A stretch of 64,000 nucleotides of DNA from Euzebya rosea (GTDB lineage Bacteria; Actinomycetota; Nitriliruptoria; Euzebyales; Euzebyaceae). This document shows, one piece after another, positions 40,077-48,578 of this stretch. Location: the NCBI RefSeq assembly GCF_003073135.1, contig NZ_PGDQ01000002.1, positions 242,731 through 306,730 of the forward strand. Direction: 5' to 3'. Numbering within the stretch: the first letter of the stretch is position 1; each line of letters begins with the position of its first letter. Made by a program: the position numbers and the translations under genes. Under the pieces are notes generated by a model. It saw only the letters and a program-made list of their open reading frames with translations. It made no database searches and was not told the DNA's origin.

Positions 40077-40164
40077 GTTGTGCAGCTCAGCCGCCCACTG
40101 CCCCGAGCTGCACACATGCCGAACCGAGTTGTGCAGCTCGGCCGACGTCAGGGCTGAGGTGCAC
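40077..40164. repeat. cluster of GTGCAGCTC repeats in both orientations
   Basis: GTTGTGCAGCTC at 40077-40088, the inverted GAGCTGCACAC at 40105-40115, GTTGTGCAGCTCGG again at 40128-40141, and a looser GCTGAGGTGCAC at 40153-40164. The copies sit 20-40 nt apart between the cyclase stop and the hairpin. Possible binding sites or structured 3' RNA; the function is unknown. Confidence 0.55.
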
Positions 40165-40195
40165 GAGACGAGGGGAGGGGACAGGCGAGCCGGGG

Positions 40196-41287
40196 TCAGA
40201 CGGGACGGTCGCGCCTGGGCGGTAGCTGCCGCAGCACCGACAGGGGCGTGGCGACGGTGCTGGTGCCGACCAGCCGGTCGCTGTTGTCACGGATGCCGTC
40301 CAGCCGGTAGGACAGCACCGGTTCGGCCTTGCCCTTCAGCACGAGCGGGTCGAGCCGCTGGGTGTGCGTGAAGGTCCGCACGACCGCGTAGGTCTCCGCG
40401 CTGATCGACACGGTGCCGGGCGCGGCGGAGGACTCCAGCCGCGACGCCAGGTTGACGGTGTCACCGATCGCCGTGAAGACCCGACGGCGGGGGCTGCCGA
40501 TGCTGCCGACGGTGGCCGGGCCGGTGGCGACGCCGACCCGCAGCTTCGGCATCTGCGGCTGGTCGGCGATCATCCCGTTGACGGCGTCCTGCAGCGCGAT
40601 GGCGGCCCGTGCGGCCAGCAGCGGGTGCTCGGGATGGGGGACGGGGGCGCCGAACAGCGCCATGATCGCGTCGCCGATGAACGCCGAGACCGCTCCGCCG
40701 TTGTCGGTGATGGCGGGGACGACCAGCGCGAAGTAGCGGTTGAGGAGGTCGACGACGTCCGCCGGGGGGATCTGCTCGGACAACGACGTGAAGCCCTGCA
40801 GGTCGGCGAACAGCACGCTGATGTCCATCGTGCGGCCGCCCAGCGCGCCGCCCTCGGGGTCCTCCAGCAGCTGCACCGCCACGTCCCGGCTGAGGTAGTC
40901 CGAGAACAGGTCGGTCAGCTCGTGCTCGGCCCGTCCCCGCACGCCGGCCTCCGCAGCGCTGTCGGCCATCAGGCGCAGCAGCGCGGCCTCGGCGCTGCTG
41001 AAGGGGCCGTGGTGGCGACGGGCGACGACGAACCCGACGGTGGCCTCCTCGGCCACGAGCGGCACGACCATCTCCGACCCCCCGTCGGTGTCCTCGCGGG
41101 CGGTCGCCCCCGACCGCAGGGCCGAGGACAGCAGCGTCCAGGTGGTGTCGGTCAGCGGGACCTCGTCGGACACGAAGTGCACGACCCCGTCGATCAGGAG
41201 GGCACAGCCCACGGCGATGTCGGCCAGCGCACCGACCGACCGCACCACGCTCGCCTCGAAGGCGGTGGCCTCGGGTGAACTGGCCAC
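40196..41287 (-). CDS. class III adenylate/guanylate cyclase with N-terminal GAF-like domain
   Basis: 363 residues from GTG 41287, with GGAGGG at good spacing. Residues 1-120 look like a small GAF-type sensor (ADIAVGCALLIDGVVHFVSDEVPLTDTTWTLL...VGFVVARRHHGPFSSAEAALLRLMAD). The catalytic domain begins near 150 with ISVLFADLQGFTSLSEQ (metal D162) and continues FIGDAIMALFGAP (metal D206), RVGVATGPATVGSIGSPRRRVFTAIGDTVNLASRLE and the transition-state Arg region. It converts ATP (or GTP) to the cyclic nucleotide in the cytoplasm. It diverges from a Zn-ribbon/FHA protein gene, suggesting joint signalling. Confidence 0.9.
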   Translation of the reverse strand: MASSPEATAFEASVVRSVGALADIAVGCALLIDGVVHFVSDEVPLTDTTWTLLSSALRSGATAREDTDGGSEMVVPLVAEEATVGFVVARRHHGPFSSAEAALLRLMADSAAEAGVRGRAEHELTDLFSDYLSRDVAVQLLEDPEGGALGGRTMDISVLFADLQGFTSLSEQIPPADVVDLLNRYFALVVPAITDNGGAVSAFIGDAIMALFGAPVPHPEHPLLAARAAIALQDAVNGMIADQPQMPKLRVGVATGPATVGSIGSPRRRVFTAIGDTVNLASRLESSAAPGTVSISAETYAVVRTFTHTQRLDPLVLKGKAEPVLSYRLDGIRDNSDRLVGTSTVATPLSVLRQLPPRRDRPV

Positions 41288-41371
41288 TGTGCTCCCTCCG
41301 GTACCGGCCCGACCCCTCGCGTCGTAGGCTCTGCTGACGATCGTAGAGGGTTCGAGGTCGGAGGGAGCAGC

Positions 41372-42268
41372 ATGGACGGGCGCATCCTGCCCGGACCGGG
41401 ACGGGTCGTGCACCACGGCGACGTCGTCGTCGTGCTCGGCGACACCGCGCCGACCGACCTCGTGGAGCTGCTGTTCGACGCGGCTGCGGTGGCCGACGGC
41501 CCCGGGCTGCTCGACCGCCTTCGCGAGCACCCACACGGCAACGAACCCAGCCTGGGGGTGCTCGTCTGCCACGGCGACGGCCTGACCGTCCGGATCGGCT
41601 CGGGCCTGCTGTACCGCAGCGACCACGTCGGCTACCGCAGCACCCTGGCCGGACCGGTGGACCTGGTGACCGCCGACCCCGTGCGCGTGGCCATGGGCCC
41701 CATCGACATGCCGATCGGGCCGGCCGCGGACCATCCCGGCCTGCGGGAGGGTGCCTGGCTGGGCACCGGCGCCTGGGTCGAGACGGCCCCCACCGTCGGC
41801 GCCTCGCCCCAGCAGCTCGACGGGGTCGTCTGCGGCACCTGCGCGGCGTTCGTCCACCCGCGGACGTTGCGATGCCGTCGCTGCGACACCGTCCTGGAAC
41901 CCCCGCGTCGCGCGGAGACCCAGCCGGCCGTCCCGGTCGCCAGCCTCCGCCTGGACGACGGCACGCGGCACGTCCTCAACGGCGACGTCGTCGTCGGCCG
42001 TGAACCGCGCTCGCACGAGCGGGTCCGTGCCGGGCTCGCCGCCCCGTTGCTGCTGACGGACTCCGAACGGTCGGTCTCCCGTAGCCACGCCGAGCTGCTC
42101 GTGCAGGGATGGTCGGTACACCTGCGCGACCTCGGCAGTCCCAACGGGACGACGGTGCGCCTTCCCTCCTCACCACGCCACGAGCCGATCCCGACCGGCG
42201 AGGCGGTCGCGCTGCTGCCCGGCACCGAGATCACCATGGGCCGACGTGCGATGACGCTCCTGACCTGA
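41372..42268 (+). CDS. zinc-ribbon and FHA domain protein
   Basis: 298 residues from ATG 41372, with GGAGGG upstream. The N-terminal ~155 residues are of unknown type (VVVVLGDTAPTDLVELLFDA..GLTVRIGSGLLYRS). A CxxC-x11-CxxC zinc ribbon (CGTCAAFVHPRTLRCRRC) follows, then a C-terminal FHA domain with GREPRSHERV, SRSHAEL and LGSPNGTTV, which binds phosphothreonine. FHA proteins of this layout accompany actinobacterial Ser/Thr kinase signalling and secretion. It diverges from the adenylate cyclase across an 84-nt gap. Confidence 0.85.
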   Translation: MDGRILPGPGRVVHHGDVVVVLGDTAPTDLVELLFDAAAVADGPGLLDRLREHPHGNEPSLGVLVCHGDGLTVRIGSGLLYRSDHVGYRSTLAGPVDLVTADPVRVAMGPIDMPIGPAADHPGLREGAWLGTGAWVETAPTVGASPQQLDGVVCGTCAAFVHPRTLRCRRCDTVLEPPRRAETQPAVPVASLRLDDGTRHVLNGDVVVGREPRSHERVRAGLAAPLLLTDSERSVSRSHAELLVQGWSVHLRDLGSPNGTTVRLPSSPRHEPIPTGEAVALLPGTEITMGRRAMTLLT

Positions 42269-42284
42269 CGTCGGCCGACCCCGC

Positions 42285-43820
42285 TCAGCCCAGCGCGGCC
42301 TCGCGGAGCGCGTCGCGAAGGATCTTCCCCGACGCGTTGCGCGGAATCGACTCGACGACGTGCACCCGTGTGGGGACCTGCTCCGGCGACATCGTGCGGG
42401 CAGCCCAGTCCCTGACGGCGTCCTCCAAGGTCGCGGGGTCCACGCCGTCGGCCGGGACCACCGAGACGTGCACCTCCTCCGGGCCGCCCTCGGGACCACC
42501 CTCGAACACCCCGACGTCGTTGACCCCGTCGAAGGCCGCGATGCCCTGCTCGACGTGGTTGGGATGCACCCACACGCCGTTGACGGTGATCACGTGCGAC
42601 CGGCGGCCGCTGATGAACAGGTAGCCGTCCTCGTCGATCCGCCCGATGTCGCCGAGGGTGAACTGGCCGGGTTCGCGATACGCCTCGGCCGTCTTCTCCG
42701 GCGCCTTGTGGTAGCTGAAGGTGTTGCCGTTGCGGTAGCGGAGGAAGATCTCGCCCTCCTCACCGGGCGCGACCGGGGTGTCGTCGGGCCCGATCACCGT
42801 CGCCTCGATGAACGGCAGGATGCGACCGACGCTGCCCGGCTTGTCCAGGAAGTCCTGGCTGGAGCCCATGGCGAACATCCCGCCCTCGCTGGCGCCGTAG
42901 ATCTCCACGACCTTGGGTCCGAGCCAGTCGATCATGCCCTGCTTGACGTGCGGCGGGCACGGTGCCCCGGTGTGCATGAGCAGCTCCAGCGTGGTGCCCC
43001 TGAAGCGCGCACGGACATCCTCGGGCAGGCGCAGCATCTCCCCGAGGACCGACGGCAATAGCAGCGTGTTGCAGACGTGGTATCGGTCGATCGCCTCGAG
43101 GATTGCTGCCGGATCGGTCGTGCGGCGGATGACGATCCGTTGGCCGGCCAGCATCGGGAAGGTCGACAGCACGAACTGGCCGGAGTGGTAGAGCGGCCCG
43201 GCGATCAGCGCCACGCCCTTGGTGTCGATCCCCAGCCCCGCCGCGACCCCGGCCGCGGTGTCCAGGACGTCGCTGATCGGTCCGCCGGCGGCGTTGATGC
43301 CCGCCCCGATCACCCCCTTGGGTGCCCCTGTCGTGCCCGAGGTGTAGAACATCGGACCGCCGGCCATCTGCCCCTCCGGTTCGATGGGCGGGGAGTGGTA
43401 GAGCAGGTCCGCGGCGGCGTGCACGCCGTCACCGGTGACCCCGTCCAGGCTGAGGCGTGCGACGAGCGGCAGGCCGTCGGAGGCCTCGACGGCGACCGGT
43501 CGGCACGCGTCCTCCATGATCAGCAGCCGCGCGTCGGAGTGCTCCAGGATGTAGCGGGTGCGCTCGACGTCGGCGTCCCACGGCACGATCACGAGGACGA
43601 AGCCGGCGTGCAGCGCCGCGACGAAGACCTCCCACGCCTCGCGTCGGTTGCCGGTCATCACCGCGATGCGGTCGCCGGGCTGGATGCCCAGGCCGCGGAG
43701 TCCGAGGATCCAGCGGTTCGCCTGGTCGTTGAGGTGGACCCAGGTGGTGGTGCCGGTCTCGTCGGTCAGCGCGACCTCGTTGGGCCGTTCGGCGACCTGC
43801 GGCTGCAGCGCGATGACCAT
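42285..43820 (-). CDS. acyl-CoA/aryl-CoA synthetase (AMP-forming)
   Basis: 511 residues. ANL superfamily motifs are intact: the P-loop YTSGTTGAPKGV (A3), EIYGASEGG (A5), GDIGRIDEDGYLFISGRRSHVI (A7-A8 hinge), and the catalytic lysine in NASGKILRDALRE (A10). It activates a carboxylate with ATP and transfers it to CoA. The chain length or aromatic preference is not readable. The start lies 3 nt after the stop of the IDO-reductase-b5 fusion, with its GGAGGGG ribosome-binding site inside that gene's end, so the two are cotranslated. A carboxylic product or metabolite of the dioxygenase is therefore a candidate substrate; this is an inference from position only. Confidence 0.88.
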   Translation of the reverse strand: MVIALQPQVAERPNEVALTDETGTTTWVHLNDQANRWILGLRGLGIQPGDRIAVMTGNRREAWEVFVAALHAGFVLVIVPWDADVERTRYILEHSDARLLIMEDACRPVAVEASDGLPLVARLSLDGVTGDGVHAAADLLYHSPPIEPEGQMAGGPMFYTSGTTGAPKGVIGAGINAAGGPISDVLDTAAGVAAGLGIDTKGVALIAGPLYHSGQFVLSTFPMLAGQRIVIRRTTDPAAILEAIDRYHVCNTLLLPSVLGEMLRLPEDVRARFRGTTLELLMHTGAPCPPHVKQGMIDWLGPKVVEIYGASEGGMFAMGSSQDFLDKPGSVGRILPFIEATVIGPDDTPVAPGEEGEIFLRYRNGNTFSYHKAPEKTAEAYREPGQFTLGDIGRIDEDGYLFISGRRSHVITVNGVWVHPNHVEQGIAAFDGVNDVGVFEGGPEGGPEEVHVSVVPADGVDPATLEDAVRDWAARTMSPEQVPTRVHVVESIPRNASGKILRDALREAALG

Positions 43821-43823
43821 CCC

Positions 43824-46800
43824 TCACCCCTCCAGTGCGGTTGCAAGCGCCCGTGCTGCCGTGGCCAGCTCGCCCCGACGGGCGCGGAGGCGGTCGGGCA
43901 GGACCGCCAGGGCGCCGAGCAGGTCCGAGCCGGCGACGGCGGCGGTGTCGGCCTCGTGGCGTTCGAAGGACCGCAGGCCGACGCCGAGGGCGTCGACGAT
44001 GTCGCCGAGCATCCCCTCGATCGTGGTGGCCGCCGCGGCGATCGCCTCGTGCGCGTCGGGGCCTGCCCGGTCCGCCCGGTCGCGGGCGTCGTGGGCAGCC
44101 GCGAGGGCCTCGGCGACGTCGGGCCACACCCCGCCGTCCTCACCGAGGGTGCCGCGGCCGTCGGTGTGGCCGAGTCCCTCCTGCAGCCGCCGGGCCAGCT
44201 CCTGGGCGTCGGCGGCGGGTGCCGCCAGCCCGCAGGTCATCGCCCACAGGTCGGCGATCTCGGTCCCCAGCGCGATTGCCAGCAGCTGCACGCAGAACCG
44301 CTGCATGGTGTCGACCGCGATGCCCACCTTGAGGGGCGTGAGGTCGCCCACGTCCTCCTGGTCGGTCAGGGGCAGGGCCAGCACGCCGAGCTCGTTGCGC
44401 AGCGAGTTGCGCAGCTCCACGACCGTGTAGGCCTCGGCGACCCAGGCGTCGTACAGCTGCTGGAGGGTGATCGCGTCGACGCGTCCGTCACGGATCGCGA
44501 TCCCCCACGGGCCCTCCAGCGACAGCTGCCGCACGATGCCGATGCGGTACATCTCCAGCATCGCCACGATCTCGGGATCCAGGTGGTGGCGGACCTCGTC
44601 GAACTCCGTCGTGCAGTCGACCCCGCAGTTGTCGTCGACGATGTGGCGGCCGCCCGGGTGCAGGTGGCGGAACTCCGTCATGTCGTGGACGACCCCGTTG
44701 ATGGCCATCCAGTAGCCGCGCTCGGCGTCGGTGTGGGCGATCAGCTCCGACACCTCGATGCGACGTTCACCCGGTCGCAGGTCGGCGGCGGGCGTGAACG
44801 TGGTGAAGACGTCGAACATGACCTGCCGGTCGGCGACGAGCTGGCGCAGCGCCACGTCGGGGTCCATGCCGTCGGGCCCGTGGGCGGCCAGGGCCTCGCG
44901 GACCGCGGTCATGACGGTCGAGGCGAACCCGCCCTGCCCGCAGACGTACAGGTTGGCGTCGGTCTCCAGCAGCCAGCGCACGAGCTCGGGCCCCACCTCC
45001 GGGCTGGTGATCAGCCGGTCGATCCGTCCGGTGGGCCCGCCGTCGGGGGCCTCGCGGGAGTAGGCGATGTCCAGGCGCACGTGCTCGCTGTCGCGCCAGC
45101 GGTACAGCCGCTCCCGGTCGGGGACCTGCTCGGGGGTGCGCACCGCCAGCAGCAGCCAGTTGTCGCCGTCGTCGGCCCTGCGGTGCTCGAGGAACCCCAT
45201 GAACGGTGCGACCCCGGTCCCCGCAGCGCACATGATCACGCCCCGGCCGTCGGTGGGCAGGGTGAACCGTTGCGGGCGGACCACGGTCAGGTCGACCTCG
45301 CCGCCGATGTCGAGCCGTTCGGTCATCATCGTCGACGCGGTCCCGCGCTGGCGTCGGACCTCGCCGTCGGCCCCCGCGGCCTCGAACGACAGGTGCCCGA
45401 TCACCAGGCTGGCCTCCGTCGGCAGCCCGTCGTGGTCGACCTCGGTGCCCGCGACGGAGTACAGGCGGGCGGGAAGCGGCGGCAGGATGCGGCTGATGGC
45501 CTCGCGGTCCATCAGCTCGGCCTTCCACATGCGGGAGGGGTTGAATCCGGTGCGACGCAGCTCGTACAGGGCGTCGGGCACCTCCCACCCCTCCTCCCGG
45601 CGCTCCCGCAGCAGCGCGAGCAGGCTGGGCGCCGGTGCGAGCGCCACGAGCTGCTCGGCCACCTCGGGTGTCAGCGGCCGCAGCCAGGCATGGGTCAGGA
45701 AGTCCCGCAGGGTGGCGTCGCCGCGGTTCAGCTGGTCGTGCCGGGCGGCGAGCGAGGCCTGCCACGACGACGTCAGGGGAACCTGCTCCTCACCGGTTGC
45801 GCCGAGCGCCTGCAGCGTCCACTCCACCAGCTCGGGGTCGTTCTTGGGGTGCACGGCCAGCCGGTCGCCCGGCCGCACGATGAGTCCGGTACCGCGCAGG
45901 TCGAGGCGGATGTCGTTGATCGGTCCGGTCGAGCCCTGGGCGACCACCGAGCGGCCGGCCAGCCGCGCGGGGACCGGCTGCATCGACATGTCGAGGACCC
46001 GCTCGACCCGTGCGGCCTCCAGCGCGTGGTGGGCGTGTCGCCATGCTCGTGCCCGGTACTGCCCGGAGATGCCGCTGGCGGTGGAGGGACGACCGACCTT
46101 GAAGGCCGTCTGGATGAAGCCGTAGACCTTGCGGCGGTGCACGCCGAGGTAGCCGCGGTCGCCGGTGTAGGCGTCGACGACGTTCTGGAACAGCCCGCGC
46201 AGGCCGACGTCGCCGGACTCCAGCACGAAGTCGCGCACGGGGGCCTGGCCCATCGCGGCGACGAACCGGCGGACGTTGGGCGCGTAGTTGTCGGCGACGT
46301 GCAGGGCCTCCTGCCCCAGGGGGCTGGCGTGGGTGACCCGGCCGAGGAAGTTGTCGAGCGCCTGGATACCCGCAGCCGCGGCGCCGGAGACGCCGGGCAC
46401 GTTGCTGACCACGGGGATGCCCGTGGGGGCGACCAGCTTGGCCCAGATGACGGGGTCGGCGTGCGGGGAGGCCAGCGGGACCGGGTCGATCTTCATCAGC
46501 GCGGTCTCGGTGAGGTGGTGCACCGCGTCCAGCACGTCCAGCAGCGACTGCACCACGCCGTCGACGTCCTTGGACGCGGCCGCGTCCTGCCCGCGCACCA
46601 TCGCCTGCACCAGCGGGGTGCAGGCCGCGCTGACCTCGTTGAACCCCAGGCAGAAGGCGGCTTCGGTCGAGGACCCGGTCTGGGGGACCAGCAGCCGGGT
46701 GTTCTCCACCGTGATCGGGCCGTCGGGGTCGATGCGTGCCCAGTTGTGCAGCATGAGGTCGTCGAGGGAGAAGTGGGCGCGGTGACGGCCCATGCGGCGG

Positions 46801-47207
46801 GCGACCTCCTCCCACGGCAACCGCAGGACGCTCGGTACCGCGATCGGGGCCGGCAGGTGCAGGTCGTGCATGTCGCAGCGCACGTAGGCGTACACCAGCG
46901 CACCGAGGACGACGGAGGCCCGCCAGAGGTGGTCGTCGGCCAGGTCCTCCTGGGTCGCCGACAGCAACGGCAGGTCGACCAGCTCGCGACGAGCCGACAG
47001 GTCACGCCACATGCGGGGCAGCTGGGCGGCCGCGTCCTCCCACGCGGCGTGCGAGGACGGCAGCGCAGTCGGTGGGTCACCGACCGGCATGAGCCCGTGG
47101 TCGTAGGACAACGACCCGAGATGTGGCGCGGCCTCCTCGGCGAGCTCGTCGAGCAGACGGCGGCTCGGGCCCGGCGTGGTCGCGGGCGGCAGGGGTGTCA
47201 CGGTCAT
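43824..47207 (-). CDS. fusion of IDO-like heme dioxygenase, FAD/NAD(P)H reductase and cytochrome b5
   Basis: 1127 residues from ATG 47207. Residues ~30-400 align in order with indoleamine 2,3-dioxygenase: LHLPAPIAVP, LHNWARIDPDGPI, TEAAFCLGFNEVSAACTPLVQAM, VPGVSGAAAAGIQALDNFLG, then APVRDFVLESGDVGLRGLF. The latter corresponds to human IDO1 [20 protein letters not shown] and is followed by H357, a candidate proximal heme ligand. Residues ~415-590 are a CPR/sulfite-reductase-like FAD domain with helical insert (RLYS at 581-584). Residues ~650-775 bind NAD(P)H (GTGVAPF at 663-669, CGQGG at 756-760). Residues ~815-892 are cytochrome b5 with HPGG (H850) and H874, the canonical 24-residue spacing. 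The last ~230 residues are helical and unassigned. No flavodoxin domain is seen. Electron flow NAD(P)H to FAD to b5 to dioxygenase heme is inferred. Confidence 0.85.
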   Translation of the reverse strand: MTVTPLPPATTPGPSRRLLDELAEEAAPHLGSLSYDHGLMPVGDPPTALPSSHAAWEDAAAQLPRMWRDLSARRELVDLPLLSATQEDLADDHLWRASVVLGALVYAYVRCDMHDLHLPAPIAVPSVLRLPWEEVARRMGRHRAHFSLDDLMLHNWARIDPDGPITVENTRLLVPQTGSSTEAAFCLGFNEVSAACTPLVQAMVRGQDAAASKDVDGVVQSLLDVLDAVHHLTETALMKIDPVPLASPHADPVIWAKLVAPTGIPVVSNVPGVSGAAAAGIQALDNFLGRVTHASPLGQEALHVADNYAPNVRRFVAAMGQAPVRDFVLESGDVGLRGLFQNVVDAYTGDRGYLGVHRRKVYGFIQTAFKVGRPSTASGISGQYRARAWRHAHHALEAARVERVLDMSMQPVPARLAGRSVVAQGSTGPINDIRLDLRGTGLIVRPGDRLAVHPKNDPELVEWTLQALGATGEEQVPLTSSWQASLAARHDQLNRGDATLRDFLTHAWLRPLTPEVAEQLVALAPAPSLLALLRERREEGWEVPDALYELRRTGFNPSRMWKAELMDREAISRILPPLPARLYSVAGTEVDHDGLPTEASLVIGHLSFEAAGADGEVRRQRGTASTMMTERLDIGGEVDLTVVRPQRFTLPTDGRGVIMCAAGTGVAPFMGFLEHRRADDGDNWLLLAVRTPEQVPDRERLYRWRDSEHVRLDIAYSREAPDGGPTGRIDRLITSPEVGPELVRWLLETDANLYVCGQGGFASTVMTAVREALAAHGPDGMDPDVALRQLVADRQVMFDVFTTFTPAADLRPGERRIEVSELIAHTDAERGYWMAINGVVHDMTEFRHLHPGGRHIVDDNCGVDCTTEFDEVRHHLDPEIVAMLEMYRIGIVRQLSLEGPWGIAIRDGRVDAITLQQLYDAWVAEAYTVVELRNSLRNELGVLALPLTDQEDVGDLTPLKVGIAVDTMQRFCVQLLAIALGTEIADLWAMTCGLAAPAADAQELARRLQEGLGHTDGRGTLGEDGGVWPDVAEALAAAHDARDRADRAGPDAHEAIAAAATTIEGMLGDIVDALGVGLRSFERHEADTAAVAGSDLLGALAVLPDRLRARRGELATAARALATALEG

Positions 47208-47214
47208 GGCGGGG

Positions 47215-47697
47215 TCACCCGGTCGCGGCCGGGACGGACGCACCGGTGTCGTCGGCGACGTCGCACAGCAGCGCCCAGCAGATGTCGGCACGTGACACCG
47301 TGCCGAGGAACCGGCCGCTGGCGACGACCGGCAACCGTCGGATCTGCTTGGAGACCATCAGGGCCGCGGGTTGCAGCAGCTGGTCATCGGGGCCGACGGT
47401 GAAGGGGTTGTGGATGACGTGGTTGATGACCGGGTCGTCCACTCGGCTCTCGCCGGCGTTGACGAAGAACGCGTAGGCCCTCTCCAGCGTCGCCTGCCCG
47501 GGGTCGATGTCGTCGAAGTCGGGCATGAGGGCGCGCAGGAGGTCGCCCTCCGACAGGACCCCCATGAAGGTCCCGTCCTCGCCCACCACCGCCAGGTCGC
47601 TGGCCCCGGTCAACGCCAGCAGCTCGGCGGCCACCCGCAGCGGATCGTCGGGGGACACCCGAGCTGCCTTGCGGTCCATCACGTCTCGAACCCTCAT
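47215..47697 (-). CDS. tandem CBS-domain protein
   Basis: 160 residues. Two CBS motifs are visible: VRDVMDRKAARVSPDDPLRVAAELLALTGASDLAVVGEDGTFMGVLSEGDLLRAL and HVIHNPFTVGPDDQLLQPAALMVSKQIRRLPVVASGRFLGTVSRADICWAL. Paired CBS domains form a Bateman module that binds adenine nucleotides or derivatives and usually controls a partner protein. The gene ends 7 nt before the dioxygenase fusion start on the same strand, so it is probably the first gene of that operon and may sense energy or redox nucleotide status for it. Confidence 0.88.
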   Translation of the reverse strand: MRVRDVMDRKAARVSPDDPLRVAAELLALTGASDLAVVGEDGTFMGVLSEGDLLRALMPDFDDIDPGQATLERAYAFFVNAGESRVDDPVINHVIHNPFTVGPDDQLLQPAALMVSKQIRRLPVVASGRFLGTVSRADICWALLCDVADDTGASVPAATG

Positions 47698-47806
47698 CGC
47701 GCCAATTCCCTCCAGCCGGCGGTGTGGTCGTCAGCCTAGAACCAACCTCCGTGTCGCGGTACGGCTCGTGAGGGACTCGTTCGCGGATCGGTCCGCAGCG
47801 GGCCCG

Positions 47807-48514
47807 TCAGCGGTTGGGCAGGTCCAGGGCCTCCAGCGCCACGCCGACCATGCAGGTGGCGAGGTCGCGCAGCGAGACGTGGTCGCCACGGCTGTCCAGC
47901 GCCCGCTGGACCACCAGGTCGATCGCTACCTCGGGCAGGTTGGCCAAGGCCGACCGTTCGACGTCGTCGAGCATCAGGCGGGGCACGAGCGCCCGGCTGG
48001 AGGTGCTGTGGGCGAGCGCCCGCGAGACGGCGTCGTCGGCGGCCCGGTCCAGCCCGCGGGCGCTGAAGGATCCGCGACCGAACGTCTCGCCGGTCTCCTC
48101 CTCGTCCTCGGCCAGCGGCACCGGGTCCTCCAGGGCCGTCGCGACGGTCGTGTCCAGGCCCGTGGCTGCCAGCAGGTCGGCCAGGTCGGCCCCGCCGACC
48201 CGGACGGCGGCGCGCAGCAGGTCGGTGGTCCATGCCGGCACGTCGGTGACGGGCAGGGCGACCAGCGCGTGGGACAGCCGAGGCAGGCCGGGTGCGTGCA
48301 GCCCCGGGTGCTCGGTCAGCCGGACGGCGGGTTCCCCGCCGGTCAGGCGGCGGACACGGCGTCCCGCCACACCTTCCGGTTCGCCCAGCAGGCCGGCCAC
48401 GAGATGGGCAGCGCTGGCGGGTCCCCCACCGGCCAGCGAACGGGCCAGGTGCACCGCGACCAGCGCCTGATCGGTCAGGGTCACGGTCGACCGGGGGGCT
48501 GCGGGGACGGACAC
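47807..48514 (-). CDS. Clp N-terminal-repeat-like protein
   Basis: 235 residues from GTG 48514; the open frame upstream runs antisense through the rplU region and is not credible. Two loosely repeated helical units, [34 protein letters not shown] and [49 protein letters not shown], resemble the Clp-N (ClpA/ClpC adaptor-binding) repeat. There is no ATPase domain. Free Clp-N-like proteins in actinobacteria (ClpC-associated type) are candidates for proteolysis adaptors or decoys. It diverges from rplU. The assignment is tentative. Confidence 0.5.
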   Translation of the reverse strand: MSVPAAPRSTVTLTDQALVAVHLARSLAGGGPASAAHLVAGLLGEPEGVAGRRVRRLTGGEPAVRLTEHPGLHAPGLPRLSHALVALPVTDVPAWTTDLLRAAVRVGGADLADLLAATGLDTTVATALEDPVPLAEDEEETGETFGRGSFSARGLDRAADDAVSRALAHSTSSRALVPRLMLDDVERSALANLPEVAIDLVVQRALDSRGDHVSLRDLATCMVGVALEALDLPNR

Positions 48515-48548
48515 GTTCGCACTGTACCGTCGGCGTCCTGCATCGACG

Positions 48549-48578
48549 TTGACGGATCCGGGGGGCCGTGGGTATCCT
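48549..48578 (+). promoter_or_regulatory. promoter of rplU-rpmA
   Basis: TTGACG (48549-48554) and TATCCT (48573-48578) are separated by 18 nt, a good housekeeping-sigma promoter. Transcription would start about 110 nt before rplU, leaving a structured leader that includes a GGGCGC-type hairpin (near 48588-48604). It is the best -35/-10 pair seen in the window. Confidence 0.65.

Noticed and set aside
43824..47207. P450-reductase (BM3-like) fusion
   Set aside because: There is no P450 heme loop (FxxGxxxC) or ExxR in the N-terminal part and no flavodoxin FMN domain. The N-terminal pattern follows IDO instead.
43077..47402. 1441-codon plus-strand frame opposite the dioxygenase fusion
   Set aside because: The opposite strand encodes three recognisable domains with catalytic motifs, whereas this frame shows none.
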